From positions 1-64,000 of the forward strand of contig CALIFY010000063.1 of assembly GCA_938021675.1 (NCBI GenBank): 64,000 nt of DNA, read 5' to 3'. Position numbers and translations under genes: made by a program. How positions within the stretch are numbered: position 1 is the stretch's first letter; each line of letters starts with the position of its first letter. The DNA comes from an uncultured Acidimicrobiales bacterium. GTDB lineage: Bacteria > Actinomycetota > Acidimicrobiia > Acidimicrobiales > SZUA-35. The notes under the pieces were generated by a model. It worked only from the letters and a program-made list of their open reading frames with translations. It was not told the origin of the DNA and ran no database searches. This document shows, one piece after another, positions 35,617-45,911 of the stretch.

Positions 35617-38600
35617 TGCGGTCCTCCGTTGGCGAGTTCGACGTTCAACAGGAACGCCAACTCGGCTTCTCCCAGATCGTCAAGGCCGTCGGCCGTATCG
35701 GTACTCAAAAACGCGGTTGTCGGAGTGACGGGTAGTACCGCCAGCTCGTCCTCGTTTATGTGGACGTCACCGTCATCGCCGCCAAGGCCGAGCATCGTGA
35801 GAACCTGGTCAGCGATATCGACGATCCGCGGGTACTCCAAAATGAATGCAGCGTCGAGTTCCAAGCCGGTCATCGATTCGAGTTCGACCTTGACTTCCAT
35901 GCTCATCATCGAATCCATGCCGGCGTCGAACAGGCCCTGATCGACAGCGACCAGGTCATCAGTGGAACGACCTAAGGCCAAAGAGACGACACTGCGAACG
36001 GTCTGCATGAGGTGGCTGAGACGACGATTGACCGGAAGATCGGCCAAGGTATTTGCCAGCTCACCGCTCTCGCCATCGTTGCCAGCAAGCCCAACTTCGC
36101 AAAGCAGTGGCCGACGACGCCTGGCTTCCATCACCGGTTTGAACCGTCGCCAATCGACGAGAGCGACAACGAGCTGGTGGTTGGCCGTATCGGTGACGAC
36201 CGAGTCGAGCGCGGCCCATGCCATCTCCTCGGTGATCGGGGGCAACCCCATTCGGAGGAAGTAGTCATCAGCGTGCCCGGCCATGTTGCTGTTGGCCCAC
36301 CAGCTCCAGTTCACGCTGACGACCGGGCGGCCATCCGCTTGTGCTCGTTCGGCCAGAACATCGAGCCCATAGTTTGCAGCGACGTACTGGGGGGCGTGGG
36401 CGGTGCCCCAAACCGACGACGCCGAGGAGAACAGAAGTAGGAAGTCGACGCCGGTCCGTTGGGCCCAACGATCGAGCAGCTGAGCTCCTTCCACCTTCGG
36501 GCGCCAGGTGGCGCGCATCTCCCCTACCGACAACTCACCGATTTCCGACGGTTCGAAAACGCCGGCCAGATGAAGAACGCCTCTCACCGCTGGCCACTTC
36601 GACTCCGAAGAGAAGAGCCGGGCGACGTCATCGTCCTTCGTGATGTCGATTGGCGGAAGGTGGACGGTCACGCCCTCGGCCCGCAGATCGGTTACCACTT
36701 CGGTCACCTCGGACGGGGCACCGGCGAGGTCTTCATCGATTGGTGTGCGTCCGGTGAGAACGATATGGCGGGCACCTCGACCGGCCAGCCAACGAGCCAT
36801 CCGCAAACCGAGCGAGCCCCGTCCTCCGGTCACGACATACGAACCATGAGGTGAGAGAATCTCGGTGTCCAGCGGTACCGCTACTTCTCTGGCAACCAGC
36901 CGTGGACACCATCGTTGACCATGACGATATGCAACTTGATCCTCGCCGTCGGCACAGAGCAACTCGGCCACCAGACGATCTGGTCGGTCAACAGAGTGGC
37001 CGGGATCGATCATTCCACCCCACATGTGAGGGGTCTCGACCGCCATGGCTCGCCCCAATCCCCATAACCCGACCGCCGAGAGGTTCAGCTGGCTACCGGC
37101 CTCGTCGACGATCGATGTGTTCCCGGCGGTTGACCCGTTCGGGGTGACGAGCCATAGCCGAACGGGACGATCCAAACGCTGGAAAAGCTGCACGACCTCA
37201 AGGACGGCACACGCTGCGTCAATTTCATCGTGACGAGCATCGTCAACCCGCCGACCGGTGCGTTGGCCGACGACTACCAAGCCGATCGGTTCAACATCGA
37301 TCAACCGTTCCGTCAGTTCGCCGGCGACAGCATCGACCAGCACACCAGGAGAGAGATCGGTAATGAGCGAGCATGCATCGTGGCCGGCGTCAGCCAACCC
37401 ATCAACCATCGACTCGACGACCTCGCCATCGGTTCCCACAACTAACCAGCGATCGGGAGGCGGGTTGACATCGGTTTGGAGACCCTCGTCAATACTCCGT
37501 TCGCTCCATTCGACACGGAAGGTGGCCTCGTTCAATGCGGCGGATTTCGTGGACCGGCGACGAGATGATTGTTCTCGAAGGTGGCCAAATGAGTGGCTGG
37601 TACGTCGCCACGAACGCATCGGAAGATCCACTGGACGCGATGGAGGCGCCGACAGCAGTGGATCGACTCGAACCCCAACGGTAAATAGCTTCCCGGCGGT
37701 CCGGGCCATGTGAGATGCGGCGTCAAGTCCAGGCATCACGGCGTCGACAAGACAAAGCAGCCGATCCTCGGGTACCTGATCGCGAATCGAACTTCCTAGA
37801 TCAGGCGCCGGACCGACCTGGAGAAAAACACTCGGACGGTCAACGGCCTGGGCCACAACGTCGGTGAATGGGACAGGCAGAACCAAATCCTGTAACCACC
37901 ACGGCAGATCGAGCGACGATGATGCCTCGTTGCGCTGGCTCGGCAACCAAATCCGGTCGGAGTCGAGCGTCCCCGACAATGACGGACCGTCGAATCCACC
38001 GGCCCGGTCGATTGCGGGCATCAGCCGGGGACTGTGAAAAGCGACCGTGTCGCTTAGCCGAGTCGCCCATGTGCCAGCGTCACGGGCAGCCTGTTCAACC
38101 ATCTTGACCAGATCATCGGTACCAGCCACGGTGGTACTGTTGACACCAGAAATAGCGGCAATGCAAATGTCGGCGGCCGGGCGATCAGCGATCAAGTCGG
38201 TCACAGCACTCGCTCCCAGGCCGACGGCGGCGGTGGCCCCCGATGGAGGGGACGCATCGATCAACTGTCCACGCCGGAAGGCCAGTGCCAGGGCATCCTC
38301 AGCATCGAGGACGTCGGCCGCAACCAGGGCGGCAAGCTCACCGGCGCTATAGCCGATCGACCGATCGATCGTCAGGCCGGCCCGCTTCCAGGCCTCAATC
38401 ATGGTTATTTGGATCGCCGTCAGTGCCGCGAAACGGTCCGACAAACGACCAGAGTCCCACCACCCGGTGGTGCTGAGTGGTCCGCCACCCAACGCTTGGA
38501 GAAGTCGATCAAAGTGTTCGAGGCGTGAAACGGCCTGCGCATCGAGCGCGGCGGCCGAGACCATCCCGTTCCATTGCGTCCCATGACCGGAAAACACCGT

Positions 38601-41600
38601 GACGATTTGCCGATCGAGCGGGTCGAACCCTTGCCCGGTGGCGAGCCGCGGACCGGTTTGCCCATCTTGACACCATTGTCGAAGTACGCCGACCGTCTCG
38701 CGTGTACTCTCAGCCGATATCGCCAATCGGTGGCGATGGTGATCTCGTCGTTCCAACGCCGTCCAGGCGATCTCTGCCAGTGAAGCGTCGGTGTTCTCAA
38801 GGAATTCGGCATACCGATTCGCCGTCGCCACCAAACCCTCGGCCGATGATGAAGACATCACCAGCGTTGCGGTTTGTGGCACCGCTCCGTCGGGGGAATC
38901 GCTCGGAGGGTCAGGATCGAGATCCACGGCTTCAGCAAGAACCATGTGAGCGTTGGTCCCGCTGAAACCGAATGAGCTGACCGCGCCGTGCCGTCGACCG
39001 GGGCTGACCCATTCCTCGGTTCGATCGGCGACTCGCAGACCCAACTTCTCCCAGTCGACCAACTCGGTCCGGCACTGCGATCCAACATGGATCGGCAGCT
39101 GCTTTCGATTGAGCCCAAGGGCCAGTTTGATCAGTCCGGCGATACCGGCGGCTGCCTCTAGATGCCCGATATTGGCCTTGGCTGACCCGACGGTCAGGTC
39201 TGGCAGGGGTTCCCGTTGGCCTGCGATCGAAGAAGCGGGTCGGAGTGCGGTCGACAAGGCTTCCAGTTCGATGGGGTCACCGAGTGGCGTGCCGGTTCCG
39301 TGGGCTTCGACGAAAGAAACCTCGTTCGGATCAACGGATGCATCGTTCAACGCAGCGGTGATCAAGGCCTTCTGGGATGGTCCGCTCGGGACGGTGAGGC
39401 CTGCGGTCGAACCATCATGATTCACCGCTGAGCCGCGAATGACGGCCCAAGACCGGTCGCGATCGCGTCTCGCGTCGCCAGCCCGTTTCAACACGACGAC
39501 GCCGCAGCCTTCTCCTCGGCCGTACCCATCGGCCGCCGCGCCAAAGCTCTGGCTCCTACCGCTCGGCGAGAGCGCACCGATCTCCATCAGTGACCGGGTC
39601 GTTCGGGCCGAAAGCATCAGGTTGATCCCGCCGACTATCGCAAGATCGACGTCGCCACGGCGGAGAGCTAGGACGGCCTCGTGACAGGCGGTTAGCGCCG
39701 ACGAGCACGCGGTGTCCAGGGTGATCGCGGGGCCCGTCGTTCCCAGAAGATGAGCGATCCGACCCGACGCAACCGACGCGGTATTGCCGGTGACGAGGTA
39801 GGGGTCGGCACCCGCAGTTTCGTAGTACTGATGATTGTTGAGATAGTCAGATGTATTCATTCCTACGTACACGCCGGCGGCACCGCCGGCCAGTGAGGTA
39901 GGCGCTATCCCGGCATCATCGAGTGCTTCCCACACCACCTCTAGGAGGAGGCGCTGCTGGGGATCGGTGCTGCGAGCTTCGCGAGGAGACATCCCAAACG
40001 CGGACGGTTCAAACATCCACGGGTCGGCTTGCAAGAACCCTGCCCGAGTAACGAGCGGGGTCTCCATCGATTCGGCATCGTCGAGGTCGACCCAGCGACC
40101 ATCGGGCAGTTCGGACGTTCCGTCATAGCCGGCAACGAGCTTCGACCAGTATGACGCTGGGTCGTTTGCGCCACCCGGAAAGCGGCAACCCATCCCGACG
40201 ATCGCAATGTCAGCCTGGGACCGGGATGTTTCCGATGTCGACGGCGCCACCGGGGCTGATAGCGCCAGGTCCGACCGTCTCGATGGCGGTTCGGTGGCCC
40301 CGATCAGAGAGGCCCAGTCGGAGGAGGATTCGGTGAACCAGTTGCCGGACCTCTGTTTGACCGAAGAGGTCGGTCTTCCTACGGACTCGGCACGGTCCTC
40401 GTTTTCCGGTGCGTTAAGGCCGCTGGGCGGTTCGAGCGTCTCCCGGTGAGCTTGTGCGCCAATGGCATCGACCAGGTACTCGGCGAATCGTCGCAAGGTG
40501 GGATAGTCGAACAACGCAGTGGACCCCAGCTCGACAGTAAAGCGGCGTTCAAGTTCCTCTTTGAGTTCGGTGGCCATGACCGACGTCAACCCGAGATCGA
40601 ACAGCCCGACGTCGAGCGGAAGTTGCTCGGTGCCAACACCAAGCCGAGGGGCGAGGAGAGAGCGGAGTTCGGTGACAAGGTCGGCGAGATCCGGTCCGCC
40701 TGACCCAACATGGACGGAAGCGAACGACTGATGTTGCCGTCCAGCCGACTCGGTATCGGTAGTTTGATCCCGGAGATCCGCTGCTCGCTCCCTTGACGGA
40801 TTGTGATCGAGCGTCGAGGCGAGGACCGAGGTGTCGGAACCATCGGCCCCCAACCCCGCTAGTTCGAGGCCGCGCTGCCACCGCTCATCGTCAACCCAGT
40901 GATGTCGCGATTCAAAGGGGTAGGTCGGAAGCCTCGTCAGGGGGCGGTCCGTTGGCAGCAGTCGGTTCCATTTGATCGGGGCACCTTCAAGCCAGATACC
41001 ACCGACGGCTTCCAACAATCCCTTGGTACCCGAGCCTGGCGTTCCCCCACGATGAAGACTGGCCAAGGCGTGTGTCGCTGGACCGTCGCAACGTTCAATG
41101 AGGCCGGTGAGCATCGCTGGTCCAAGTTCGATGATGATGTCGGCCATCGACCGAATGGTTGATACGGCTCCGGAAAAATCCAGTGTCTGTCTCGTGTGGT
41201 CGCGCCAGTACTGGGCGTTATCGACATCGGTGGCCAGTGCGCCGGTCCGGTCGGAAACGAACGGCAGTGTGGGTGCGGACGGCTGGGCCCGCTGGACCGC
41301 GGTCCCGAGTTCATCCAAAACAGATTCCATGTCGGGAGAGTGAAACGCTCGTGACACACCGAGTCGCACGCCTTGTTTTCCTTCGGCACGCAATGCGGCC
41401 ATGGCTTCCTCGATCGCCGCCGCCGGCCCGGCGATCACGGTGTCCTTCTTTGAGTTGACAACCGCCACTTGCAGACGCCGGTCAGCCAGAAGCTGCTGGC
41501 AGATCGGATCCTCGTGTCCAAGGCGCATGGCCAACATGGCGCCGTCGACGACGAGTTCTTGGCACAGGCGACCGCGTTCGGTGATGAGCTCGAAACCGGC

Positions 41601-44600
41601 GAGTGGGTCGAAGACTCCGGCCAGGGCCGCGGCCGCATAACTTCCAACACTGTGTCCGAGGACGGCAACGGGCTGAACCCCAATCTCCTGCCACCACGAG
41701 CCGAGGGCGTACGCCAATGCGTACAACGCGGGTTGCGCCATATCGGTGCGGCGCAATCGTTCCTTGGATTCGGGTGAGCCGTCTACCAGGATTCTCAGCG
41801 GCCATTCGTCGACTGATCCAAACCGGTTCACCGATTCGGTGATGGTTTGCTCCCGTCCATAGATCCCGTCGAGAACACCAGCGATCGGTGCACCATGACC
41901 GGGAGCCACGAACGCAACCTTTGGCGGGGCGCCGGCGACAACCCGGCCTCGGGTCCTGGAACCGGTCACCGCATCTTCCAAACCTTTGCTCAATTCGAGT
42001 CGGTTGGAGGCAATGACGAACGACCGTTCTGCCAGATCGGCCCGTGTGGCGTTGGCCGAGGCGGCCAACGTCTCCAGATCGGTCGAGGAGCGGCCGTCGA
42101 CCCAACCAGCGAGTCGACCGGCCACCCCGAACAGCGAGGCTTCGGTCGCCGCCGACATCTTGACCAGTACCGGACTCGATGCGTCGGTCTGCTCCGTCGG
42201 CACAGAGGGGGTACGTCCAACGTTGTTTCCGACGATGACATGGGCATTGGTCCCGCCGAAACCGAACGACGACACACCGGCAAGTCTCGTCTCGTCGTTC
42301 CAGGTTGTAGCGTTGCACGACAGCCGAAGACCGCCGTTCTCCCAGTCGAAGCCGGCGGTAGTTTCAACTACACCTGGCTGTGGTGGCAGCACCCCGGTGT
42401 CGGTTACCAGAAGCGCTTTGATCAGGCCAACAACTCCGGCCGCAGCTTCCAAATGGCCGACGTTGGCCTTGACCGCGCCTACCACAACAGGCCGCTCAGG
42501 TTTCGTGGCCAAAGACCGAGACAAGGCACGTGCCTCGACCGGGTCGCCCAGTGGCGTACCGGTTCCGTGAGCTTCGACGTATCCAATGGCCGAGGAGTGG
42601 ATGTTGGCGTCAGCTAGGGCCGCGGATACCACCGCACTTTGCGCCCGACCATTGGGCGCGGTAAGACCGTTGCTGCGGCCGTCCTGATTCATTGCCGAGC
42701 CGAGCAGCCGACCACGGGGCGGAAGCGAACTATGCTCGACGTCGGACCGGTGGAGCACAAGCATGGCCCCACCCTCACCCCGGATGTATCCGTCGGCTCG
42801 GGCGTCGAACGGTCGACACCATCCGCTGGGAGACAACATCCGAGACTGACAGAGGGCGACCGAAACCCTCGGATCGAGCATTAGGTTGACCCCGCCGACC
42901 AAGGCGACGCCGCACTCCCCCCGCCTCAACGACTGCATCGCCAGGTGGACGGCGACCAGCGACGACGAACAGGCGGTATCAACAACAAGACTTGGCCCTT
43001 CGAGCCCCAATGCGTAGGACAGACGGTTGGCGGCGAAATTCGATGCGCACCCCGTGCTCGTGTAGGCACTGGAGACCGTTGTTCCTCCGGTACCGATCCG
43101 CTCATAGTCACTTCCGGCAATTCCGATGAACACACCGGTATCGCTTTGCCGAATCGAGTCCGGCGCGATGCCGGCGTCCTCAAGTGCCGCCCAGGCCAAC
43201 TCCATCAGCATCCGCTGCTGGGGGTCGATCTCATCGGCCTCGGCCTTGGTCAACCCGAACAGCGGCGAATCGAATCCGGCGACGTCGTTGAGGAAGCCGC
43301 CTCGTGTGGTGTAGGCCCGCCCAGGTTGCACCGGCATCGGCGCATGGAACCGACCGGCGTCCCAGCGGTCTACCGGCACCTCACCCAAGGCCGAACGGCC
43401 GTCGATCAGCAACTGCCAGAAATCGTCGGGATTCTCGACGCCCCCCGGCAATCGACACGAGAGGCCGGCCACTACCACAGCGCGTTCATCGCCATCATCG
43501 CCGTTGGCCAGTGAATCGGTCGAACCGTTCGGATCGGGGGTGGTGACCTGCGCGCCGAGGGCCAGCACCGCGTCGGCGACCTCGGTCAACGAACCGGCTT
43601 CCCACGCCAATGACGGTGGGATCTCGTAACCGAGTTCCTCGCTCAGGCTCCCCGTCATCTCGATCACCTTGACCGAATCAACGCCGACCTCGGACAATGG
43701 CGCCGAGGGATCGAAGCTGTTGACCGGCCGATCGGTCAGCTCGGCTAACAATGAGATCAACCGGCCAACAGTCTGAGCAACCTCCGTTTTTCGGGTGTCC
43801 TCTTGACCCTCGACGCCATCGACGACCGTGTCGGTGTCTTTGGATCGGTCGACCAACGTGTGGAGGGTGCCCTTGAGGTACTGGTCTTTCGCCGCCGACC
43901 GTCGGATCTTCCCACTCGACGTGACCGGCAAACTATTGCGGCGGACCAATACCACGGCGTCGAGCGAGACCTCAGCCTCGGCTGCGACGATTTGGCGAAC
44001 CGCCCGTTCTACGGCGTCATACCCGTGCTCGGGCGTACGGCGGTCCCGAACTTCAACAGCCGCCACCACGTCCTCGCCAGACTCGCCAGCCACGCTAAAC
44101 GCTGCGGCCCGGCCCCCATGGAGCACCGGGTGCGCGGTGCTGGCCAGTTCCTCGATGTCTTGGGGGTAGACGTTTCGACCATTGACGATCAGGAGATCCT
44201 TCAACCGACCGGTAACGAACAGTTCGCCATTGTGCATCGCACCGAGATCGCCGGTCGCCAAGAACCGACCGGACGATTCGGTCGGTTCCACTCCAAACAC
44301 CGCTTGGGTCGCTTCCGGGGCACCGTAGTAACCCAAGGCCACCGACGGTGAGGAAACCAACACCTCGCCAACCTGGCCATCGGGCAACACGTCACCGTTT
44401 TCTCGATCGACAATCATCACCGTGGCATCTGGTTCGATACCGCCACAGCTGACCAGCGTCGACGACGGCGCGTCGTCCGCTGCCGGTCGGAGTCGCCCAC
44501 TATCTAGATCGCTACGAGAGGCAGCAAAGAAGTTCGGTTTTCTGTCGCCGGGGTGGCGGCCAGAAACTAGCAGCGTCGTTTCGGCCATTCCGTAGCAGGG

Positions 44601-45539
44601 CCGAAACGACGATGCGTTGAACCCGCATCCGGCAAAGGCAGAAGCGAATCGCTCGAGGGTGTTGGCCCGGACCGGCTCAGCGCCGTTGAGTGCATGAGTC
44701 CAGCTGCTGAGATCAAGGTCTTCGATCTCGTCCTCGGTGATGCGGTCGACGCATAGGTCATAGCCAAAGTTGGGAGCTGGGCTAATCGTCGCCCCCAGCT
44801 CGCTTATCGTTCGGAGCCAAATAACCGGCTTGCGGATAAAGGTGGCCGGCGCCATAAGGGTCGACTCGAAACCGAGTACGACCGGGGTGACGATGCCGCC
44901 GATAAGTCCCATATCGTGGTAAGGAGGCAACCAGCTCACCACGATGCTGTCGCTCGCCAGCTCGAAGGTCGAGCGGCTGGCCTCGGCGTTGGCGATCAGG
45001 TTTTGATGGGTAACCATGACACCTTTTGGCTGACCGGTTGAGCCGGAGGTGTACTGCAAGAATCCGAGTTCCGACCCGTCGACGCCTGCACCGTTGCCGG
45101 GTAACCCGCCCTCAGGTTCGTTGGCGCCTTCGTTTACTGCCAACCACTGAGCCCGTGGCGCCAGTTCGTCGCGATCTTCAACCCAACTGGCGTTTAGGTC
45201 AGGGCAGAGGACGACGCTGGGATCGCAGTCTTCAGAAATGGCTCGGACTCTGCCTCCGTGTCGTCGGTTGATCGGGGGGAATGCGGGGACGGCGACAAAT
45301 CCACCGGCGAGACAGCCAAAGAAGCTGACCACGTAATCCAAGCCAGGAGGGTTGAGAAGCAGAACTCGGTCACCTATCGAGGCCACTGAACCAAGCCGTT
45401 GCTCGACGGCAAAGACTCGACTAGCCAACTCTAGGTTTGAGATTGATTCAGTTGTCCCGCCTGGGGCTATAAACCGAAAGGCAACCGCGTCCGGATCCCT
45501 GTCGGCGCGGTCAAGAAGCAACATCCCAATGTTTGTCAC
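35613..45539 (-). CDS. FAAL-loaded bimodular type I polyketide synthase
   Basis: The protein has 3308 residues; GTG 45539 follows GGCGGAG, and ATG 45524 is an alternative. FAAL/AMP-ligase is at 1-555 (YTSGSTGQPKG at 163-173, GYYG, TGDLG) and loads a fatty acid on ACP1 (587-660, Ser622). Module 1: KS 686-1105 (Cys857, His991, His1029), AT 1207-1500 (GHSVG, Ser1297; AFH, His1400), ACP2 1615-1695 (Ser1653), no reducing domain. Module 2: KS 1776-2200 (Cys1945, His2080, His2126), AT 2310-2620 (GYSAG, Ser2398; AFH, His2502), KR 2695-3110 (GGRGSLG, Tyr3052), ACP3 3172-3255 (Ser3210). An acidic tail may dock to the next synthase. AFH in both ATs suggests malonyl-CoA. No condensation domain, so it is not an NRPS. 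Confidence 0.93.
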   Translation of the reverse strand: MTNIGMLLLDRADRDPDAVAFRFIAPGGTTESISNLELASRVFAVEQRLGSVASIGDRVLLLNPPGLDYVVSFFGCLAGGFVAVPAFPPINRRHGGRVRAISEDCDPSVVLCPDLNASWVEDRDELAPRAQWLAVNEGANEPEGGLPGNGAGVDGSELGFLQYTSGSTGQPKGVMVTHQNLIANAEASRSTFELASDSIVVSWLPPYHDMGLIGGIVTPVVLGFESTLMAPATFIRKPVIWLRTISELGATISPAPNFGYDLCVDRITEDEIEDLDLSSWTHALNGAEPVRANTLERFASAFAGCGFNASSFRPCYGMAETTLLVSGRHPGDRKPNFFAASRSDLDSGRLRPAADDAPSSTLVSCGGIEPDATVMIVDRENGDVLPDGQVGEVLVSSPSVALGYYGAPEATQAVFGVEPTESSGRFLATGDLGAMHNGELFVTGRLKDLLIVNGRNVYPQDIEELASTAHPVLHGGRAAAFSVAGESGEDVVAAVEVRDRRTPEHGYDAVERAVRQIVAAEAEVSLDAVVLVRRNSLPVTSSGKIRRSAAKDQYLKGTLHTLVDRSKDTDTVVDGVEGQEDTRKTEVAQTVGRLISLLAELTDRPVNSFDPSAPLSEVGVDSVKVIEMTGSLSEELGYEIPPSLAWEAGSLTEVADAVLALGAQVTTPDPNGSTDSLANGDDGDERAVVVAGLSCRLPGGVENPDDFWQLLIDGRSALGEVPVDRWDAGRFHAPMPVQPGRAYTTRGGFLNDVAGFDSPLFGLTKAEADEIDPQQRMLMELAWAALEDAGIAPDSIRQSDTGVFIGIAGSDYERIGTGGTTVSSAYTSTGCASNFAANRLSYALGLEGPSLVVDTACSSSLVAVHLAMQSLRRGECGVALVGGVNLMLDPRVSVALCQSRMLSPSGWCRPFDARADGYIRGEGGAMLVLHRSDVEHSSLPPRGRLLGSAMNQDGRSNGLTAPNGRAQSAVVSAALADANIHSSAIGYVEAHGTGTPLGDPVEARALSRSLATKPERPVVVGAVKANVGHLEAAAGVVGLIKALLVTDTGVLPPQPGVVETTAGFDWENGGLRLSCNATTWNDETRLAGVSSFGFGGTNAHVIVGNNVGRTPSVPTEQTDASSPVLVKMSAATEASLFGVAGRLAGWVDGRSSTDLETLAASANATRADLAERSFVIASNRLELSKGLEDAVTGSRTRGRVVAGAPPKVAFVAPGHGAPIAGVLDGIYGREQTITESVNRFGSVDEWPLRILVDGSPESKERLRRTDMAQPALYALAYALGSWWQEIGVQPVAVLGHSVGSYAAAALAGVFDPLAGFELITERGRLCQELVVDGAMLAMRLGHEDPICQQLLADRRLQVAVVNSKKDTVIAGPAAAIEEAMAALRAEGKQGVRLGVSRAFHSPDMESVLDELGTAVQRAQPSAPTLPFVSDRTGALATDVDNAQYWRDHTRQTLDFSGAVSTIRSMADIIIELGPAMLTGLIERCDGPATHALASLHRGGTPGSGTKGLLEAVGGIWLEGAPIKWNRLLPTDRPLTRLPTYPFESRHHWVDDERWQRGLELAGLGADGSDTSVLASTLDHNPSRERAADLRDQTTDTESAGRQHQSFASVHVGSGGPDLADLVTELRSLLAPRLGVGTEQLPLDVGLFDLGLTSVMATELKEELERRFTVELGSTALFDYPTLRRFAEYLVDAIGAQAHRETLEPPSGLNAPENEDRAESVGRPTSSVKQRSGNWFTESSSDWASLIGATEPPSRRSDLALSAPVAPSTSETSRSQADIAIVGMGCRFPGGANDPASYWSKLVAGYDGTSELPDGRWVDLDDAESMETPLVTRAGFLQADPWMFEPSAFGMSPREARSTDPQQRLLLEVVWEALDDAGIAPTSLAGGAAGVYVGMNTSDYLNNHQYYETAGADPYLVTGNTASVASGRIAHLLGTTGPAITLDTACSSALTACHEAVLALRRGDVDLAIVGGINLMLSARTTRSLMEIGALSPSGRSQSFGAAADGYGRGEGCGVVVLKRAGDARRDRDRSWAVIRGSAVNHDGSTAGLTVPSGPSQKALITAALNDASVDPNEVSFVEAHGTGTPLGDPIELEALSTALRPASSIAGQREPLPDLTVGSAKANIGHLEAAAGIAGLIKLALGLNRKQLPIHVGSQCRTELVDWEKLGLRVADRTEEWVSPGRRHGAVSSFGFSGTNAHMVLAEAVDLDPDPPSDSPDGAVPQTATLVMSSSSAEGLVATANRYAEFLENTDASLAEIAWTALERRDHHRHRLAISAESTRETVGVLRQWCQDGQTGPRLATGQGFDPLDRQIVTVFSGHGTQWNGMVSAAALDAQAVSRLEHFDRLLQALGGGPLSTTGWWDSGRLSDRFAALTAIQITMIEAWKRAGLTIDRSIGYSAGELAALVAADVLDAEDALALAFRRGQLIDASPPSGATAAVGLGASAVTDLIADRPAADICIAAISGVNSTTVAGTDDLVKMVEQAARDAGTWATRLSDTVAFHSPRLMPAIDRAGGFDGPSLSGTLDSDRIWLPSQRNEASSSLDLPWWLQDLVLPVPFTDVVAQAVDRPSVFLQVGPAPDLGSSIRDQVPEDRLLCLVDAVMPGLDAASHMARTAGKLFTVGVRVDPLLSAPPSRPVDLPMRSWRRTSHSFGHLREQSSRRRSTKSAALNEATFRVEWSERSIDEGLQTDVNPPPDRWLVVGTDGEVVESMVDGLADAGHDACSLITDLSPGVLVDAVAGELTERLIDVEPIGLVVVGQRTGRRVDDARHDEIDAACAVLEVVQLFQRLDRPVRLWLVTPNGSTAGNTSIVDEAGSQLNLSAVGLWGLGRAMAVETPHMWGGMIDPGHSVDRPDRLVAELLCADGEDQVAYRHGQRWCPRLVAREVAVPLDTEILSPHGSYVVTGGRGSLGLRMARWLAGRGARHIVLTGRTPIDEDLAGAPSEVTEVVTDLRAEGVTVHLPPIDITKDDDVARLFSSESKWPAVRGVLHLAGVFEPSEIGELSVGEMRATWRPKVEGAQLLDRWAQRTGVDFLLLFSSASSVWGTAHAPQYVAANYGLDVLAERAQADGRPVVSVNWSWWANSNMAGHADDYFLRMGLPPITEEMAWAALDSVVTDTANHQLVVALVDWRRFKPVMEARRRRPLLCEVGLAGNDGESGELANTLADLPVNRRLSHLMQTVRSVVSLALGRSTDDLVAVDQGLFDAGMDSMMSMEVKVELESMTGLELDAAFILEYPRIVDIADQVLTMLGLGGDDGDVHINEDELAVLPVTPTTAFLSTDTADGLDDLGEAELAFLLNVELANGGPQ

Positions 45540-45911
45540 CGCAACATCTCCGCCTCTATCTCCAGCTCTATTTGGAGACCCGAACTATCTGCTGCATGAG
45601 GTGTTGCTTGAAACGTGACAAACTTACACCTAAATCTTCTCATTCCTATTTCCCTCCGCATCGTCTAGTCAGCAATGTAATTCGAGTTGTGGTTGTAGAA
45701 GTGAGTTCACGGGTATCCGGATTGGCCAGTACTCCCAAATATTCGTGCGCCGCAAGCACACCTTTCAGGAATTTAGGCAACAAACACCGACGGGTGAAAC
45801 CCGCTATTTACAACTGAGCGGCTGTCGGCCAAGGAACTACATATCGGTCCCAAATTCTGATGATGGGACGCGTGTCGCCGGCGCAGATAGCGCCAGCTGC
45901 AAAGATGCAGC
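45540..45911. other. 372-bp AT-richer gap ahead of the PKS operon
   Basis: There is no credible gene on either strand. The stretch is visibly AT-richer than both neighbours and lies directly upstream of the FAAL-PKS start, so it probably contains the PKS operon promoter and the 3' untranslated end of the MMPL gene. I could not place convincing -35/-10 boxes or a strong terminator hairpin. Confidence 0.5.

Noticed and set aside
35613-37200. Adenylation domain as evidence of a hybrid NRPS
   Set aside because: The only AMP-ligase is N-terminal and FAAL-like, and no condensation domain exists in either megasynthase.
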